A DNA stretch of 64,000 nt from Mycolicibacterium moriokaense (lineage in GTDB: Bacteria; Actinomycetota; Actinomycetes; Mycobacteriales; Mycobacteriaceae), in NCBI RefSeq assembly GCF_003347205.1, contig NZ_QQBJ01000026.1, positions 62,001-126,000 of the forward strand, given 5' to 3'. Under the pieces are notes generated by a model. That model did not search any database. It had not been told where the DNA came from and saw only the letters and a program-made list of their open reading frames with translations. This document shows, piece after piece, positions 24,967 to 33,473 of the stretch (the stretch's first letter is position 1; the number at the start of each line of letters is the position of its first letter). Position numbers and translations under genes: made by a program.

Positions 24967-26312
24967 ACGTGCCCGAGCCCAACGACATCCTCGCCGAACT
25001 GCGCGAGAACGGCCACCGCGATCTTCCCGACGTCGACATCCGGGTCGGTGCGTCGGTCCTCGACGCCGCGATCGCCGACGCGCGCGCGCGGCCCGGCATG
25101 CCCACGCCGCTGATCATCAGCGACGGGGGCCCGTACCGGACACCCGCGGGGCCGGTCGTCGAGCGGCTCGCCGCGCGACTCGGCGACTGTGAGGTGATTC
25201 AACTCGGCACCGGCACAGTGCGCGCCGACGAGGAGACCGTCGAGCGCGCCGTCACCGAGGTCGGCGCCGAACGGCTGTTGATCTCCGTCGGCGCAGGCAC
25301 GCTGACCGACATCGCCAAGGTCACCGCGCAACGCACCGGCAGCAGCCACGTCGCGGTGCAAACCGCTTGCAGCATCAACGGATTCATCGCCGACCGCAGC
25401 GTGCTCGTCATCGCCGGCGCCAAGCGCACGGTGGTGTCGCGGTGGCCCGACATGCTGGTGGCCGACTCCGACATCCTGACCGCGGCACCCGCCCGGCTGA
25501 ACCTCGCCGGTGTCGGCGACCTGTCCACGGTTCCGAACGCGGTGGCGGAGTGGCAGCTCGCGGCGGGCCTCGGCCACGGACCCGGCTACGACGGCGCGGT
25601 CGTCGCGCGGGTGCTCGACGCGATGCCCGCGCTTCCCGCGCTCGGGCGGGCGGCCCGCGACGCCGAACCGGCCGGGCTGGCTGATCTCGCCCGACTGCTG
25701 GCGGGAAGCGGGCTGTCGATGGGCATCGTCGGTTCGACCGCGCCCGCATCGGGCAGCGAGCACGCGGTGTCGCACCTGCTGGAAATGGCGCTGTCCCAAC
25801 GACAGGGACCCGCCGCGCCACACGGCATGCAGGTCACCGTCGCGACCCGGCTCGCACTGCGGGTGTGGCAGCTCGTCGATGCCACCATCGCGTCGGGGCG
25901 GGCGCGGGTGCGGGTGCCCGACGAGTCGGCGAGCAGGGACGCGGTGGCGCTCGCGTTCGCCGAGCTCGGCGCCAAGACGGTGGAGGAGTGCTGGACCGCC
26001 TACGACGCGAAGCGCAACTGGTTGCTGGCACACCGGGCCGACGTCGAGGCGATGATCGCCGACTGGGACGGGTTCAAAGCCACCGTGACCCTCCCGACGC
26101 CGGAGCAGTTCGACGAGGTGAGCCATGCCAGCGGTCTTCCGACGCGGGCGAGCGACCTGGGCACCGGGTACGACGACGCCCTGCTGTTCTGGGCGATGCG
26201 CAATTCTCACTTACTGCGGGAACGGATTTCGATTGTCGACCTCGCCGACCTGCTCGGCGTCTGGTCAGACGAAACGGCGCGATCGATCGTGGCCGACTCC
26301 GAAAAAGGATGA
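24963..26312 (+). CDS. Glycerol-1-phosphate-dehydrogenase-like enzyme
   Basis: A 449-residue member of the iron/zinc alcohol dehydrogenase superfamily, closest by motif to the sn-glycerol-1-phosphate dehydrogenase (AraM/EgsA) group. The NAD loop is ISVGAGTLTDIAKVTA. The probable metal ligands are the Asp in GVGDLSTVPNAVAEW and the two His in SGSEHAVSH and APHGMQV. Such enzymes interconvert a polyol phosphate and a keto phosphate. Directly after the kinase, it should act on the kinase's product. The exact substrate is unknown. The ATG at 24963 overlaps the kinase stop by 4 nt. Confidence 0.82.
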   Translation: MNVPEPNDILAELRENGHRDLPDVDIRVGASVLDAAIADARARPGMPTPLIISDGGPYRTPAGPVVERLAARLGDCEVIQLGTGTVRADEETVERAVTEVGAERLLISVGAGTLTDIAKVTAQRTGSSHVAVQTACSINGFIADRSVLVIAGAKRTVVSRWPDMLVADSDILTAAPARLNLAGVGDLSTVPNAVAEWQLAAGLGHGPGYDGAVVARVLDAMPALPALGRAARDAEPAGLADLARLLAGSGLSMGIVGSTAPASGSEHAVSHLLEMALSQRQGPAAPHGMQVTVATRLALRVWQLVDATIASGRARVRVPDESASRDAVALAFAELGAKTVEECWTAYDAKRNWLLAHRADVEAMIADWDGFKATVTLPTPEQFDEVSHASGLPTRASDLGTGYDDALLFWAMRNSHLLRERISIVDLADLLGVWSDETARSIVADSEKG

Positions 26313-26325
26313 GGGAGGACTACTG

Positions 26326-27021
26326 ATGGCCCATTTCGTTTTCATGCTCACCCACGACGACCGGACCGTGGACAACGCGCACGAGATCATGCCGACGCTG
26401 GCCGACACGGGGCTGCAATACGTCGGATTCAAGGACGTCGGAGCCGATCTCGAGAAACAGCGGCAACTCGTCGGGCTGGCCCACGACGCCGGCTTCGAGG
26501 TGATGCTCGAGGTCGTCTCCACCAGCAAGGAAGCCGAGATGTCGTCGCTGCGGTCGGCGGCCGAAGCCGGCTTCGACTGGGTGTTGGGCGGCACCCACGG
26601 AGCGGAGACGGCGGGCATGCTTCCCGACGGCGTGCGGTACTGCCCGTTCCCCGGCAAGGTCGTCGACCACCCCAGCGTGCTGCTCGGATCGATCGACGAG
26701 ATCGCCGCGGACGCAGCGCGGTTGAGTGCCCTCGACCATGTCGGCGGTCTGGACCTGCTGGCCTACCGGCACCCCAGCGCCGACCCCCTCGAGCTGATCC
26801 GCAAGGTGACCGCGAGCTCCAGCGGCCCGGTGATCGTCGCGGGGTCCATCGCCAGCGTCGAGCGGGCCGTCGCGGTCAGCGAGGCGGGCGCGTGGGGCTA
26901 CACCATCGGCAGCGCGATCTTCGACGGGCTGTTGCCGGGGGCCCCGTCGATCGCCGAGCAGGTGCGCCGGGTCCTCGAGGAGACCGCCGCGGCGGCCGAT
27001 GCGGCGCAGGGAAGCACGTAG
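26326..27021 (+). CDS. Phosphate-binding TIM-barrel protein, unknown function
   Basis: A 231-residue (beta/alpha)8-type protein. I recognise no named family. The strand pattern and the C-terminal VIVAGSIASVERAVAV with GYTIGSAIFDG look like the phosphate-binding loops of HisA/HisF or OMP-decarboxylase-type barrels. An early strand reads QYVGFKDVGADLEKQ, where a Lys could be catalytic. The start is ATG 26326, after GGGAGGA. It lies 13 nt after the dehydrogenase. The likely role is an aldolase, epimerase or isomerase acting on the phosphorylated product of the two preceding enzymes. Confidence 0.8.
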   Translation: MAHFVFMLTHDDRTVDNAHEIMPTLADTGLQYVGFKDVGADLEKQRQLVGLAHDAGFEVMLEVVSTSKEAEMSSLRSAAEAGFDWVLGGTHGAETAGMLPDGVRYCPFPGKVVDHPSVLLGSIDEIAADAARLSALDHVGGLDLLAYRHPSADPLELIRKVTASSSGPVIVAGSIASVERAVAVSEAGAWGYTIGSAIFDGLLPGAPSIAEQVRRVLEETAAAADAAQGST

Positions 27022-27030
27022 GCTCGTGTG

Positions 27031-27771
27031 ATGCCCGGGCAAACCCTGCTGGCCGACCGGCTGCGCGACGAGCTGCTGGAAGAGATCACCAGCTCGCAGT
27101 TGGAGCCGGGAACGAAACTGCCCACAGAGGGCGAACTCTCGAAGCGATTCGGGGTGTCGCGGGCGACGGTGCGCGAAGCCGTGCGCGGCCTGGTGGAGGC
27201 GGGCTATGTCATCCGCCGCCGCGGATCGGGCAGCTATGTCGCCGAGCGCAGGCGGATGCCGCACGGGCTGGATTCGACGCTGAGCTACCTGGCGATGATC
27301 GAGAGCGCCGGGGCGCACGCCGGAATGCGGGTGCTGGACGCGGTGGTCGAGCAGTCCACGAAGACCGACGGCCCGCTGAAGCTCGGCCGCGGCGAGACGG
27401 TGCTGGCGGTCGAACGCGTGCGCACGGCCGACGACCAGCCGGTGATCTACTCCCGCGACCGCATCCCGGCGCGGCTGCTGAAGGCGGACCTCGACCTGTC
27501 CTGTCTCGATCCCTCGCTGTTCGCGCTTTTGCGTTCCTGCGGGCACGCCGCCGACCACGCCACCGCGACGCTGCGCGCGGTCGCCAGTACCAGCTGCACG
27601 GCGAAAGTGCTCGGGGTCCGACGCGGCAAGCCGCTGCTCTACATCGAGGAGATCGATTACGACCGGGACGGGACGCCGGTGATGCTGTCGCGCGAGTGGC
27701 ACGTCTCGGAGGCGTTCGACGTGCGGATCAACCGGCAGGCCCAGGCCGCGCCGATCTCCTCGATGCAGTAG
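27031..27771 (+). CDS. GntR regulator with UTRA (HutC-type) domain
   Basis: A 246-residue regulator. Residues about 5-75 are a GntR winged helix (LADRLRDELLEEITSSQLEP, GELSKRFGVSRATVREAVRG). Residues about 95-235 are a UTRA ligand domain with the typical LLYIEEIDYDRDGTPVMLSR. It probably senses the pathway substrate or product. The ATG at 27031 is used; a GTG one codon earlier is equally possible. It sits between the kinase module and glnA4, and a palindrome-like site follows 8 nt after its stop. Confidence 0.9.
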   Translation: MPGQTLLADRLRDELLEEITSSQLEPGTKLPTEGELSKRFGVSRATVREAVRGLVEAGYVIRRRGSGSYVAERRRMPHGLDSTLSYLAMIESAGAHAGMRVLDAVVEQSTKTDGPLKLGRGETVLAVERVRTADDQPVIYSRDRIPARLLKADLDLSCLDPSLFALLRSCGHAADHATATLRAVASTSCTAKVLGVRRGKPLLYIEEIDYDRDGTPVMLSREWHVSEAFDVRINRQAQAAPISSMQ

Positions 27772-27779
27772 CAGCTATT

Positions 27780-27798
27780 GGTCTGATGACCTACCTTT
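27780..27798 (+). promoter_or_regulatory. Operator upstream of glnA4, shared with the permease gap
   Basis: GGTCTGATGACCTACCTTT. Its first 12 bases form the palindrome GGTC-TGAT-GACC. 17 of 19 bases agree with 21678-21696 between the permeases. It ends 14 nt before the ATG of glnA4, so it would overlap a promoter or leader. Confidence 0.65.
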
Positions 27799-27812
27799 AG
27801 GGAGTGACTGGG

Positions 27813-29162
27813 ATGCTGTCGCAAAGCGAACTGGAGACATTGGTCGAGGCAGGAGACGTCGACACGGTCATCGTGGCGTTCTGCGACATGCAGGGCCGGC
27901 TGACCGGTAAACGGGTGGCGTCTCGGCTGTTCGTCGAGGACGTCGCCGCCCACGGGGCCGAATGCTGCAACTATCTGCTGGCCGTGGACGTCGACATGAA
28001 CACCGTCGACGGCTACGCGATCTCGAGCTGGGAGACGGGTTACGGCGACATGGTGATGACGCCGGACTTCTCCACGCTGCGGCTGCTGCCGTGGCTGCCG
28101 GGCACCGCGATGGTGATGGCGGACCTGTCGTGGCTCGACGGCAAGCCGGTGACGCAGGCGCCGCGCAGCATCCTGAACAAACAGATCGCCCGGCTGGCCG
28201 ACAAGGGCCTGGTGCCCTATGTCGGCACGGAGCTGGAGTTCATGGTCTTCGACGACTCCTACCGCGAGGCGTGGAAACAGGGCTACCGCGATCTCACGCC
28301 CGCGACCGACTACAACGTCGACTACGCGATGTTGGCGTCCACCCGGATGGAGCCGCTGCTGCGCGACATCCGGCTCGGCATGATCGGCGCGGGCATGTAC
28401 TGCGAAGGCGTCAAGGGGGAGTGCAACCTCGGCCAGCAGGAGATCGCGTTCCGCTACGACCACGCCCGCGTCACCTGCGACAACCACACCATCTACCGCA
28501 ACGGGGCCAAGGAGATCGCCGACCAGCACGGCAAGAGCCTGACGTTCATGGCGAAGTTCGACGAGCGGGAGGGCAACAGCTGCCACATCCACATCTCGTT
28601 GCGCGGCGACGACGGCAGCGCGGTGTTCGCCGACTCCGATGCGCCCGACGGCATGTCGGCGATGTTCCGCAGTTTCATCGCCGGCCAGCTCGCCACACTG
28701 CGCGAGATGACGCTGTTCTACGCGCCGAACATCAACTCCTACAAGCGATTCGTCGAAGGCAGCTTCGCGCCGACCGCGATCGCGTGGGGGATGGACAACC
28801 GGACCTGTGCTCTTCGCGTCGTCGGCCACGGCCACGGCATGCGGATGGAATGCCGTGCCCCGGGCGGCGACGTGAACCAGTACCTCGCGGTGTCCGCGCT
28901 CATCGCCGGCGGCCTGCACGGCATCGAGCAGGGCCTGGAGCTGCCGGAAGCCATGGCGGGCAACGCCTACACGAGTGGCGCGGAGTGCCTGCCGACCACG
29001 CTGACCGAGGCCGCCGAGCTGTTCGACAAGTCGACGGTGGCACGCGAAGCCTTCGGCGACGACGTCGTCGACCACTACCTGAACAACGCTCGGATCGAGC
29101 TGACGGCGTTCAACGCCGCGGTGACCGACTGGGAGAGGGTGCGCGGCTTTGAGCGGCTATGA
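27813..29162 (+). CDS. glnA4: Glutamine-synthetase-like ligase (GlnA4 type)
   Basis: A 449-residue GS-III/PuuA-like ligase, collinear with M. tuberculosis GlnA4 (RMEPLLRDIRLGM, VKGECN.GQQEI, AKEIADQHGKSLTFMAK, NSCHIHISLRG, MDNRTCALRVVGHG). GlnA4 of Streptomyces coelicolor makes gamma-glutamylethanolamide, and other relatives glutamylate polyamines. A non-housekeeping role is likely here because permeases, a gamma-glutamyl hydrolase and an aldehyde dehydrogenase surround it. ATG 27813 has AGGGAG at a good distance; a GTG three codons upstream has no room for a ribosome site. Confidence 0.93.
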   Translation: MLSQSELETLVEAGDVDTVIVAFCDMQGRLTGKRVASRLFVEDVAAHGAECCNYLLAVDVDMNTVDGYAISSWETGYGDMVMTPDFSTLRLLPWLPGTAMVMADLSWLDGKPVTQAPRSILNKQIARLADKGLVPYVGTELEFMVFDDSYREAWKQGYRDLTPATDYNVDYAMLASTRMEPLLRDIRLGMIGAGMYCEGVKGECNLGQQEIAFRYDHARVTCDNHTIYRNGAKEIADQHGKSLTFMAKFDEREGNSCHIHISLRGDDGSAVFADSDAPDGMSAMFRSFIAGQLATLREMTLFYAPNINSYKRFVEGSFAPTAIAWGMDNRTCALRVVGHGHGMRMECRAPGGDVNQYLAVSALIAGGLHGIEQGLELPEAMAGNAYTSGAECLPTTLTEAAELFDKSTVAREAFGDDVVDHYLNNARIELTAFNAAVTDWERVRGFERL

Positions 29163-29895
29163 ACCCGCGCCCGTACTCGGCCTGACCACCTATCTGCAGC
29201 AGGCGCAGACCGGCATCTGGGATGTGCACGCGAGCTTTCTGCCCGCGATCTACATGGAGGGTGTCAACCTCGCTGCCGGGACGGCGGTGCTGTTGCCGCC
29301 CCAGCCGGCCGACTCGGTCGAGCGGGTGCTCGACGGGCTGGACGGCGTGATCATCACCGGTGGGCGGGACATGGATCCGGCCTCCTACGGGCAGCAGCGA
29401 CACCCCGCCACCGACGAACCCGTGCAGGCCAATCGGGAACGTGACAGGTGGGAGGCCGCCCTGGTGCACGGCGCGATCCGGCGGGGCATGCCGGTGCTCG
29501 GCATCTGCCGCGGCGCGCAGGTGGTCAACGTCGCCCTCGGTGGCACCCTGCACCAGCATCTTCCCGATGTGCTCGGGCACACCCGCCACCAGCAGGGCAA
29601 CGCGGTGTTCTCTACGTCGGGCGTGCGCACCGTGGCGGGCACCCGGCTGGCCGCGCTGATCGGCGACACCTCCGACGTGCAGTGCTATCACCATCAGGCG
29701 ATCGACCTGTTGGGTCAGGGCCTGATCGTCAGTGCCCGCGATGTCGACGGTGTCATCGAGGCCGTCGAGATCCCGGGGGAGAACTTCGTTCTCGCGGTGC
29801 AGTGGCACCCCGAGGAACGTCTGGACGACATTCGGTTGTTCGTCGCGGTGGTGGCCGCCGCCGCGCAGTACGCGACAGGAAAGGTGAACGCGTGA
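29149..29895 (+). CDS. Class I glutamine amidotransferase / gamma-glutamyl hydrolase (C26)
   Basis: A 248-residue peptidase C26 protein, like M. tuberculosis Rv2859c and E. coli PuuD. The triad is visible: nucleophile Cys in LGICRGAQVVN, and His with Glu in VQWHPEE. PuuD cleaves gamma-glutamyl-GABA. Here the expected job is to free glutamate after the gamma-glutamylated amine has been oxidised. It starts at TTG 29149 and overlaps glnA4 by 14 nt; no better start is available in frame. It is coupled to aldC by a GTGA overlap. Confidence 0.9.
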   Translation: MSGYEPAPVLGLTTYLQQAQTGIWDVHASFLPAIYMEGVNLAAGTAVLLPPQPADSVERVLDGLDGVIITGGRDMDPASYGQQRHPATDEPVQANRERDRWEAALVHGAIRRGMPVLGICRGAQVVNVALGGTLHQHLPDVLGHTRHQQGNAVFSTSGVRTVAGTRLAALIGDTSDVQCYHHQAIDLLGQGLIVSARDVDGVIEAVEIPGENFVLAVQWHPEERLDDIRLFVAVVAAAAQYATGKVNA

Positions 29896-31268
29896 CCACC
29901 GCGACCACGTCGACCGTGATCAATCCGGCGACCGAGCAGCAGTTGCGCACCGTCGATCGGATCGACGAGGCCGGTGTCGATGACGCCGTCGCGCGCGCGG
30001 TCATCGCACAGCGGTCGTGGGCCGCGCTGGCGCCCGCGGACCGGGCCGCCGCGCTGCGGGCGTTCGCGGCCGTCGTCGATGCTCACGTCGACGAACTCGC
30101 CGCGCTCGAGGTGGCCAATTCGGGCCATCCCATCGGCAACGCGACGTGGGAGGCCGGCCACGTCCGCGATGTGCTGCAGTTCTATTCGGCCAGCCCGGAA
30201 CGCCTGTCCGGTCAGCAGATTCCGGTCGCGGGCGGACTTGACGTCACCTTCAACGAACCGCTCGGCGTCGTCGGCGTGATCACGCCGTGGAACTTCCCGA
30301 TGCCGATCGCATCCTGGGGCTTCGCACCCGCACTGGCCGCTGGCAACGCGGTGCTGATGAAGCCGGCCGAGTGGACCCCGCTCACCTCGATCCGGCTCGG
30401 CGAGTTGGCTGCGGACGCCGGGCTGCCGAAGGATCTGTTCCAGGTGTTGCCCGGCAAGGGATCGGTGATCGGTGAGCGCTTCGTCACCCATCCCGATGTG
30501 CGCAAGATCGTCTTCACCGGCTCGACCGAGGTCGGGGTCGGCGTGATGGCCGGTGCCGCCAAACAGATCAAGCGGGTGACGCTGGAACTCGGCGGCAAGA
30601 GCGCGAACATCGTGTTCGACGATTGCGATCTGGAGCGGGCGGCCGCCACGGCGCCCTACGGCGTGTTCGACAACGCCGGCCAGGACTGCTGCGCGCGTAG
30701 CCGGATTCTGGTGCAGCGCAACGTCTATGACCGCTTCATGGAGTTGCTCGAACCGGCGGTGAAGGGCGTCGTCGTCGGAGACCCGGCGTCGACGGACACC
30801 GAGATGGGGCCGCTGGTGTCGGCGTCGCACCGTGAGTCGGTGGCTGCCTATGTGCCAGACGATGCGCCCGTCGCCTTCCGCGGCAGCGCGCCGAGCGGGC
30901 CCGGATACTGGTTCCCGCCAACGGTGTTGACGCCACATCGCACGGACCGGACCGTCACCGACGAGATCTTCGGGCCGGTCGTCACGGTGCTTCCGTTCGA
31001 GGACGAGGCCGACGCCATCGCGCTGGCCAACGACACCCCGTACGGCCTGTCCGGCTCCATCTGGACGGACAACCTGTCGCGCGCGATCCGGGTGTCGCGT
31101 GCCGTGGAGGCGGGCAACCTGTCGGTGAACTCGCACTCCTCGGTGCGCTTCAACACCCCGTTCGGCGGCTTCAAGCAGTCCGGCCTGGGCCGTGAGCTAG
31201 GCCCCGACGCCCCACTGCATTTCACGGAGACCAAGAACGTCTTCTTTGCGATTACGGAGAGGGCATAG
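29892..31268 (+). CDS. aldC: Aldehyde dehydrogenase (AldC)
   Basis: A 458-residue NAD(P)-dependent aldehyde dehydrogenase. Catalytic Cys266 is in GQDCCARSR and the general base Glu232 in TLELGGKS. The Rossmann motif VFTGSTEVG and ITPWNFPMPIASW are intact. In the proposed pathway it oxidises the gamma-glutamyl aldehyde to the acid. The start is GTG 29892, overlapping the previous stop by 4 nt. Gene order and length agree with M. tuberculosis aldC (Rv2858c). Confidence 0.94.
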   Translation: MTTATTSTVINPATEQQLRTVDRIDEAGVDDAVARAVIAQRSWAALAPADRAAALRAFAAVVDAHVDELAALEVANSGHPIGNATWEAGHVRDVLQFYSASPERLSGQQIPVAGGLDVTFNEPLGVVGVITPWNFPMPIASWGFAPALAAGNAVLMKPAEWTPLTSIRLGELAADAGLPKDLFQVLPGKGSVIGERFVTHPDVRKIVFTGSTEVGVGVMAGAAKQIKRVTLELGGKSANIVFDDCDLERAAATAPYGVFDNAGQDCCARSRILVQRNVYDRFMELLEPAVKGVVVGDPASTDTEMGPLVSASHRESVAAYVPDDAPVAFRGSAPSGPGYWFPPTVLTPHRTDRTVTDEIFGPVVTVLPFEDEADAIALANDTPYGLSGSIWTDNLSRAIRVSRAVEAGNLSVNSHSSVRFNTPFGGFKQSGLGRELGPDAPLHFTETKNVFFAITERA

Positions 31269-31271
31269 GCC

Positions 31272-32054
31272 ATGGACAAGACGGATCTGACTCAGAGACT
31301 GGCAGACAAGGTCGCGGTCATCACCGGAGGCGCCAGCGGGATCGGGCTGGCGACGGCCAAGAGGATGCGTTCCGAGGGTGCCACGATCGTCATCGGCGAC
31401 ATCGACCCGGCCACCGGCAAGGCCGTCGCCGACGAACTCGAGGGCTTGTTCGTCCCGGTCGATGTGTCCGACCAGGTAGCCGTCGAAACGTTGTTCGACA
31501 CGGCCGCAAAGACATACGGGTCGGTCGACATCGCGTTCAACAACGCGGGCATCTCGCCGCCCGAGGACGACCTGATCGAGACCACCGAAATCGACGCGTG
31601 GCAGCGGGTACAGGACATCAACCTCAAGTCGGTCTACATCTGTTGCAAAGCGGCACTGCGCCACATGGTTCCGCAACAGAAGGGCTCGATCGTCAACACC
31701 GCGTCGTTCGTCGCGGTGAACGGTTCGGCGACGTCGCAGATCTCCTACACCGCATCCAAGGGCGGCGTGCTGGCGATATCGCGGGAACTGGGGATCCAGT
31801 ACGCGCGCCAGGGCATTCGGGTCAACGCACTGTGCCCCGGTCCGGTGAACACCCCTCTGCTGCAGGAGCTTTTCGCCAAGGATCCCGAGCGGGCCGCGCG
31901 CAGGCTCATCCACGTTCCGATGGGGCGCTTCGCCGAACCCGAGGAGCTGGCCGCGGCGGTGGCGTTCCTCGCCAGCGACGACGCGTCGTTCATCACCGGG
32001 TCGACCTTCCTGGTCGACGGCGGCATCACCGGCCACTACGTCACCCCGCTCTAG
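31272..32054 (+). CDS. Short-chain dehydrogenase/reductase
   Basis: A 260-residue classical SDR (Rv2857c type). The cofactor motif is TGGASGIG and Asp in VIGDIDP suggests NAD preference. NNAG, the catalytic Ser (NTASF region) and YTASK are present. It follows aldC by 3 nt and belongs to the same operon. It could oxidise an alcohol to the aldehyde that AldC uses. The substrate is not known. Confidence 0.92.
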   Translation: MDKTDLTQRLADKVAVITGGASGIGLATAKRMRSEGATIVIGDIDPATGKAVADELEGLFVPVDVSDQVAVETLFDTAAKTYGSVDIAFNNAGISPPEDDLIETTEIDAWQRVQDINLKSVYICCKAALRHMVPQQKGSIVNTASFVAVNGSATSQISYTASKGGVLAISRELGIQYARQGIRVNALCPGPVNTPLLQELFAKDPERAARRLIHVPMGRFAEPEELAAAVAFLASDDASFITGSTFLVDGGITGHYVTPL

Positions 32055-32056
32055 CC

Positions 32057-32779
32057 ATGTCGGCAGGCCCGGACGTGCCACTCGCAGGCGAAGCACTGCT
32101 TCGCCCCGTACGGCCGGGCAACGCGTTCGAGGACACCGTCGGCCGCCTGTTGCAGACGATCCGCCTCGGGGTGCTGCAGCCAGGTGAATCCCTGCCGCCC
32201 GAACGGGAACTGGCCGCCCGGCTCGGCGTCAGTCGCGACACTGTTCGGGAGGCGATCAAGTCGCTGTCGGACGCCGGGTACCTGGTGTCGAGGCGCGGCC
32301 GCTACGGCGGCACGTTCTTGGCCGAAGCGCTGCCGGAGCCCACGGGCGACACGTCGGGGGTGACCCGCGCCGAGATCGACGACGCGCTGCGGCTGCGCGA
32401 GGTGCTCGAAGTAGGGGCCGCGCGCATGGCGGCCAGCCAGACGCTGACCGCTGCAGAGCGCGAGGTGCTGTGGTCGCGGATGAGGGCCGTGCGGGGTGCG
32501 CCGGCCCCGAACTACCGGCGGTTGGACTCGCGGTTTCACCTGGCGATCGCCGAGGCGGCGGGATCGCCGTCGCTGGTGACGCTGGTCGCGGAGAACCGGA
32601 TGCGGGTGAACGTCCTTCTCGACCACATTCCGCTGCTGGAACGCAACATCGCGCACAGCGACGAGCAGCACGAGGCGATCGTGATGGCGATCCTCGCCGG
32701 CGACGGCGATGGCGCCGCGGCCGCGATGCTGGCTCACGTCGCCGGGTCGGCGACGCTTCTGCACGGTTTCCTGGACTGA
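32057..32779 (+). CDS. GntR regulator with FCD domain (FadR subfamily)
   Basis: A 240-residue regulator: winged helix (PPERELAARLGVSRDTVREA, GRYGGTFLAE) and an all-helical FCD domain. The FCD metal-site residues are visible as RLDSRFHLAIAEAAGS and HSDEQHEAIVMAI. It starts at ATG 32057, 2 nt after the SDR stop, as the last gene of the operon. That suggests an autoregulatory loop, and the TNGTNNNACNA site at 21767 is of the type it should bind. Confidence 0.9.
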   Translation: MSAGPDVPLAGEALLRPVRPGNAFEDTVGRLLQTIRLGVLQPGESLPPERELAARLGVSRDTVREAIKSLSDAGYLVSRRGRYGGTFLAEALPEPTGDTSGVTRAEIDDALRLREVLEVGAARMAASQTLTAAEREVLWSRMRAVRGAPAPNYRRLDSRFHLAIAEAAGSPSLVTLVAENRMRVNVLLDHIPLLERNIAHSDEQHEAIVMAILAGDGDGAAAAMLAHVAGSATLLHGFLD

Positions 32780-32909
32780 CCACCCGACCCGCTTGGGCAG
32801 ACGTCGGCCCAACATAGGGAAGTTCTCCCGATGAGCCGCCCCCCGGTCGTCGACGACTCTGATTCGCATGCACCGGAATGGGTCCGGTCACGTCGGGAAG
32901 AGGACTTTC

Positions 32910-33473
32910 ATGAACACGAAAACGTCGATGACGTTCGGCGGCGTGGCCGTCGTCGGCACCGCACTCGGATTGACCGTCGGAATCGGCCTGGCGTCGGCTG
33001 CGCCGTCGCAGACCGACGGCGCGATGCTCTACGTCTGTCAGGACCTCGGCAATCCGAGCAGTTACCGGATCACCGTCAAGGGCGCTTATCCGATGCAGCA
33101 ACCGGACGCGGCCGGCTATCTGATCCACATGAACGACGGCGCCCAGCCCGGTGGACTGATCGTCGAACTCAAGGCCGACGACGAAGGCAACAACGACCAC
33201 AACATCGGCTATGGCTTCTACCCGACTACGGCGACGACAAGCGAGGGGTATCTGCAGGCGGGCCCGGCCGGCCTCGAGTATCGGCGCGAAATGGTGGTTC
33301 CCAGGCCCAATTTCAACGAGGACTACAAGCAACCCGGGTCCGACGACGACGTCGACGAGGTCTACGCCGTCGTGACGTTCCGCGACGGCGACGGCGGCGA
33401 CCGGCGGGCCGTCACCCAGTCGATCACCCGCAACTTCGAGGTCTCCGGCATCTGCGACGGCTGCTGCCACTAG
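32910..33473 (+). CDS. Secreted protein of unknown function
   Basis: A 187-residue protein with a clear Sec signal (MNTKTSMTFGGVAVVGTALG, cut near ASA-AP). The mature part has no domain I recognise. It is acidic in the middle (GSDDDVDEV) and carries an early Cys (YVCQDL) and three C-terminal Cys (GICDGCC), suggesting disulfides outside the cell. The start at 32910 follows GGAAGAGGA. It overlaps the convergent 70-residue membrane protein gene by 4 nt. Confidence 0.8.
   Translation: MNTKTSMTFGGVAVVGTALGLTVGIGLASAAPSQTDGAMLYVCQDLGNPSSYRITVKGAYPMQQPDAAGYLIHMNDGAQPGGLIVELKADDEGNNDHNIGYGFYPTTATTSEGYLQAGPAGLEYRREMVVPRPNFNEDYKQPGSDDDVDEVYAVVTFRDGDGGDRRAVTQSITRNFEVSGICDGCCH

Noticed and set aside
29159-29161. 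ATG start for the C26 hydrolase at the glnA4 stop (ATGA)
   Set aside because: It is in the wrong frame; the only frame-correct start nearby is TTG 29149.
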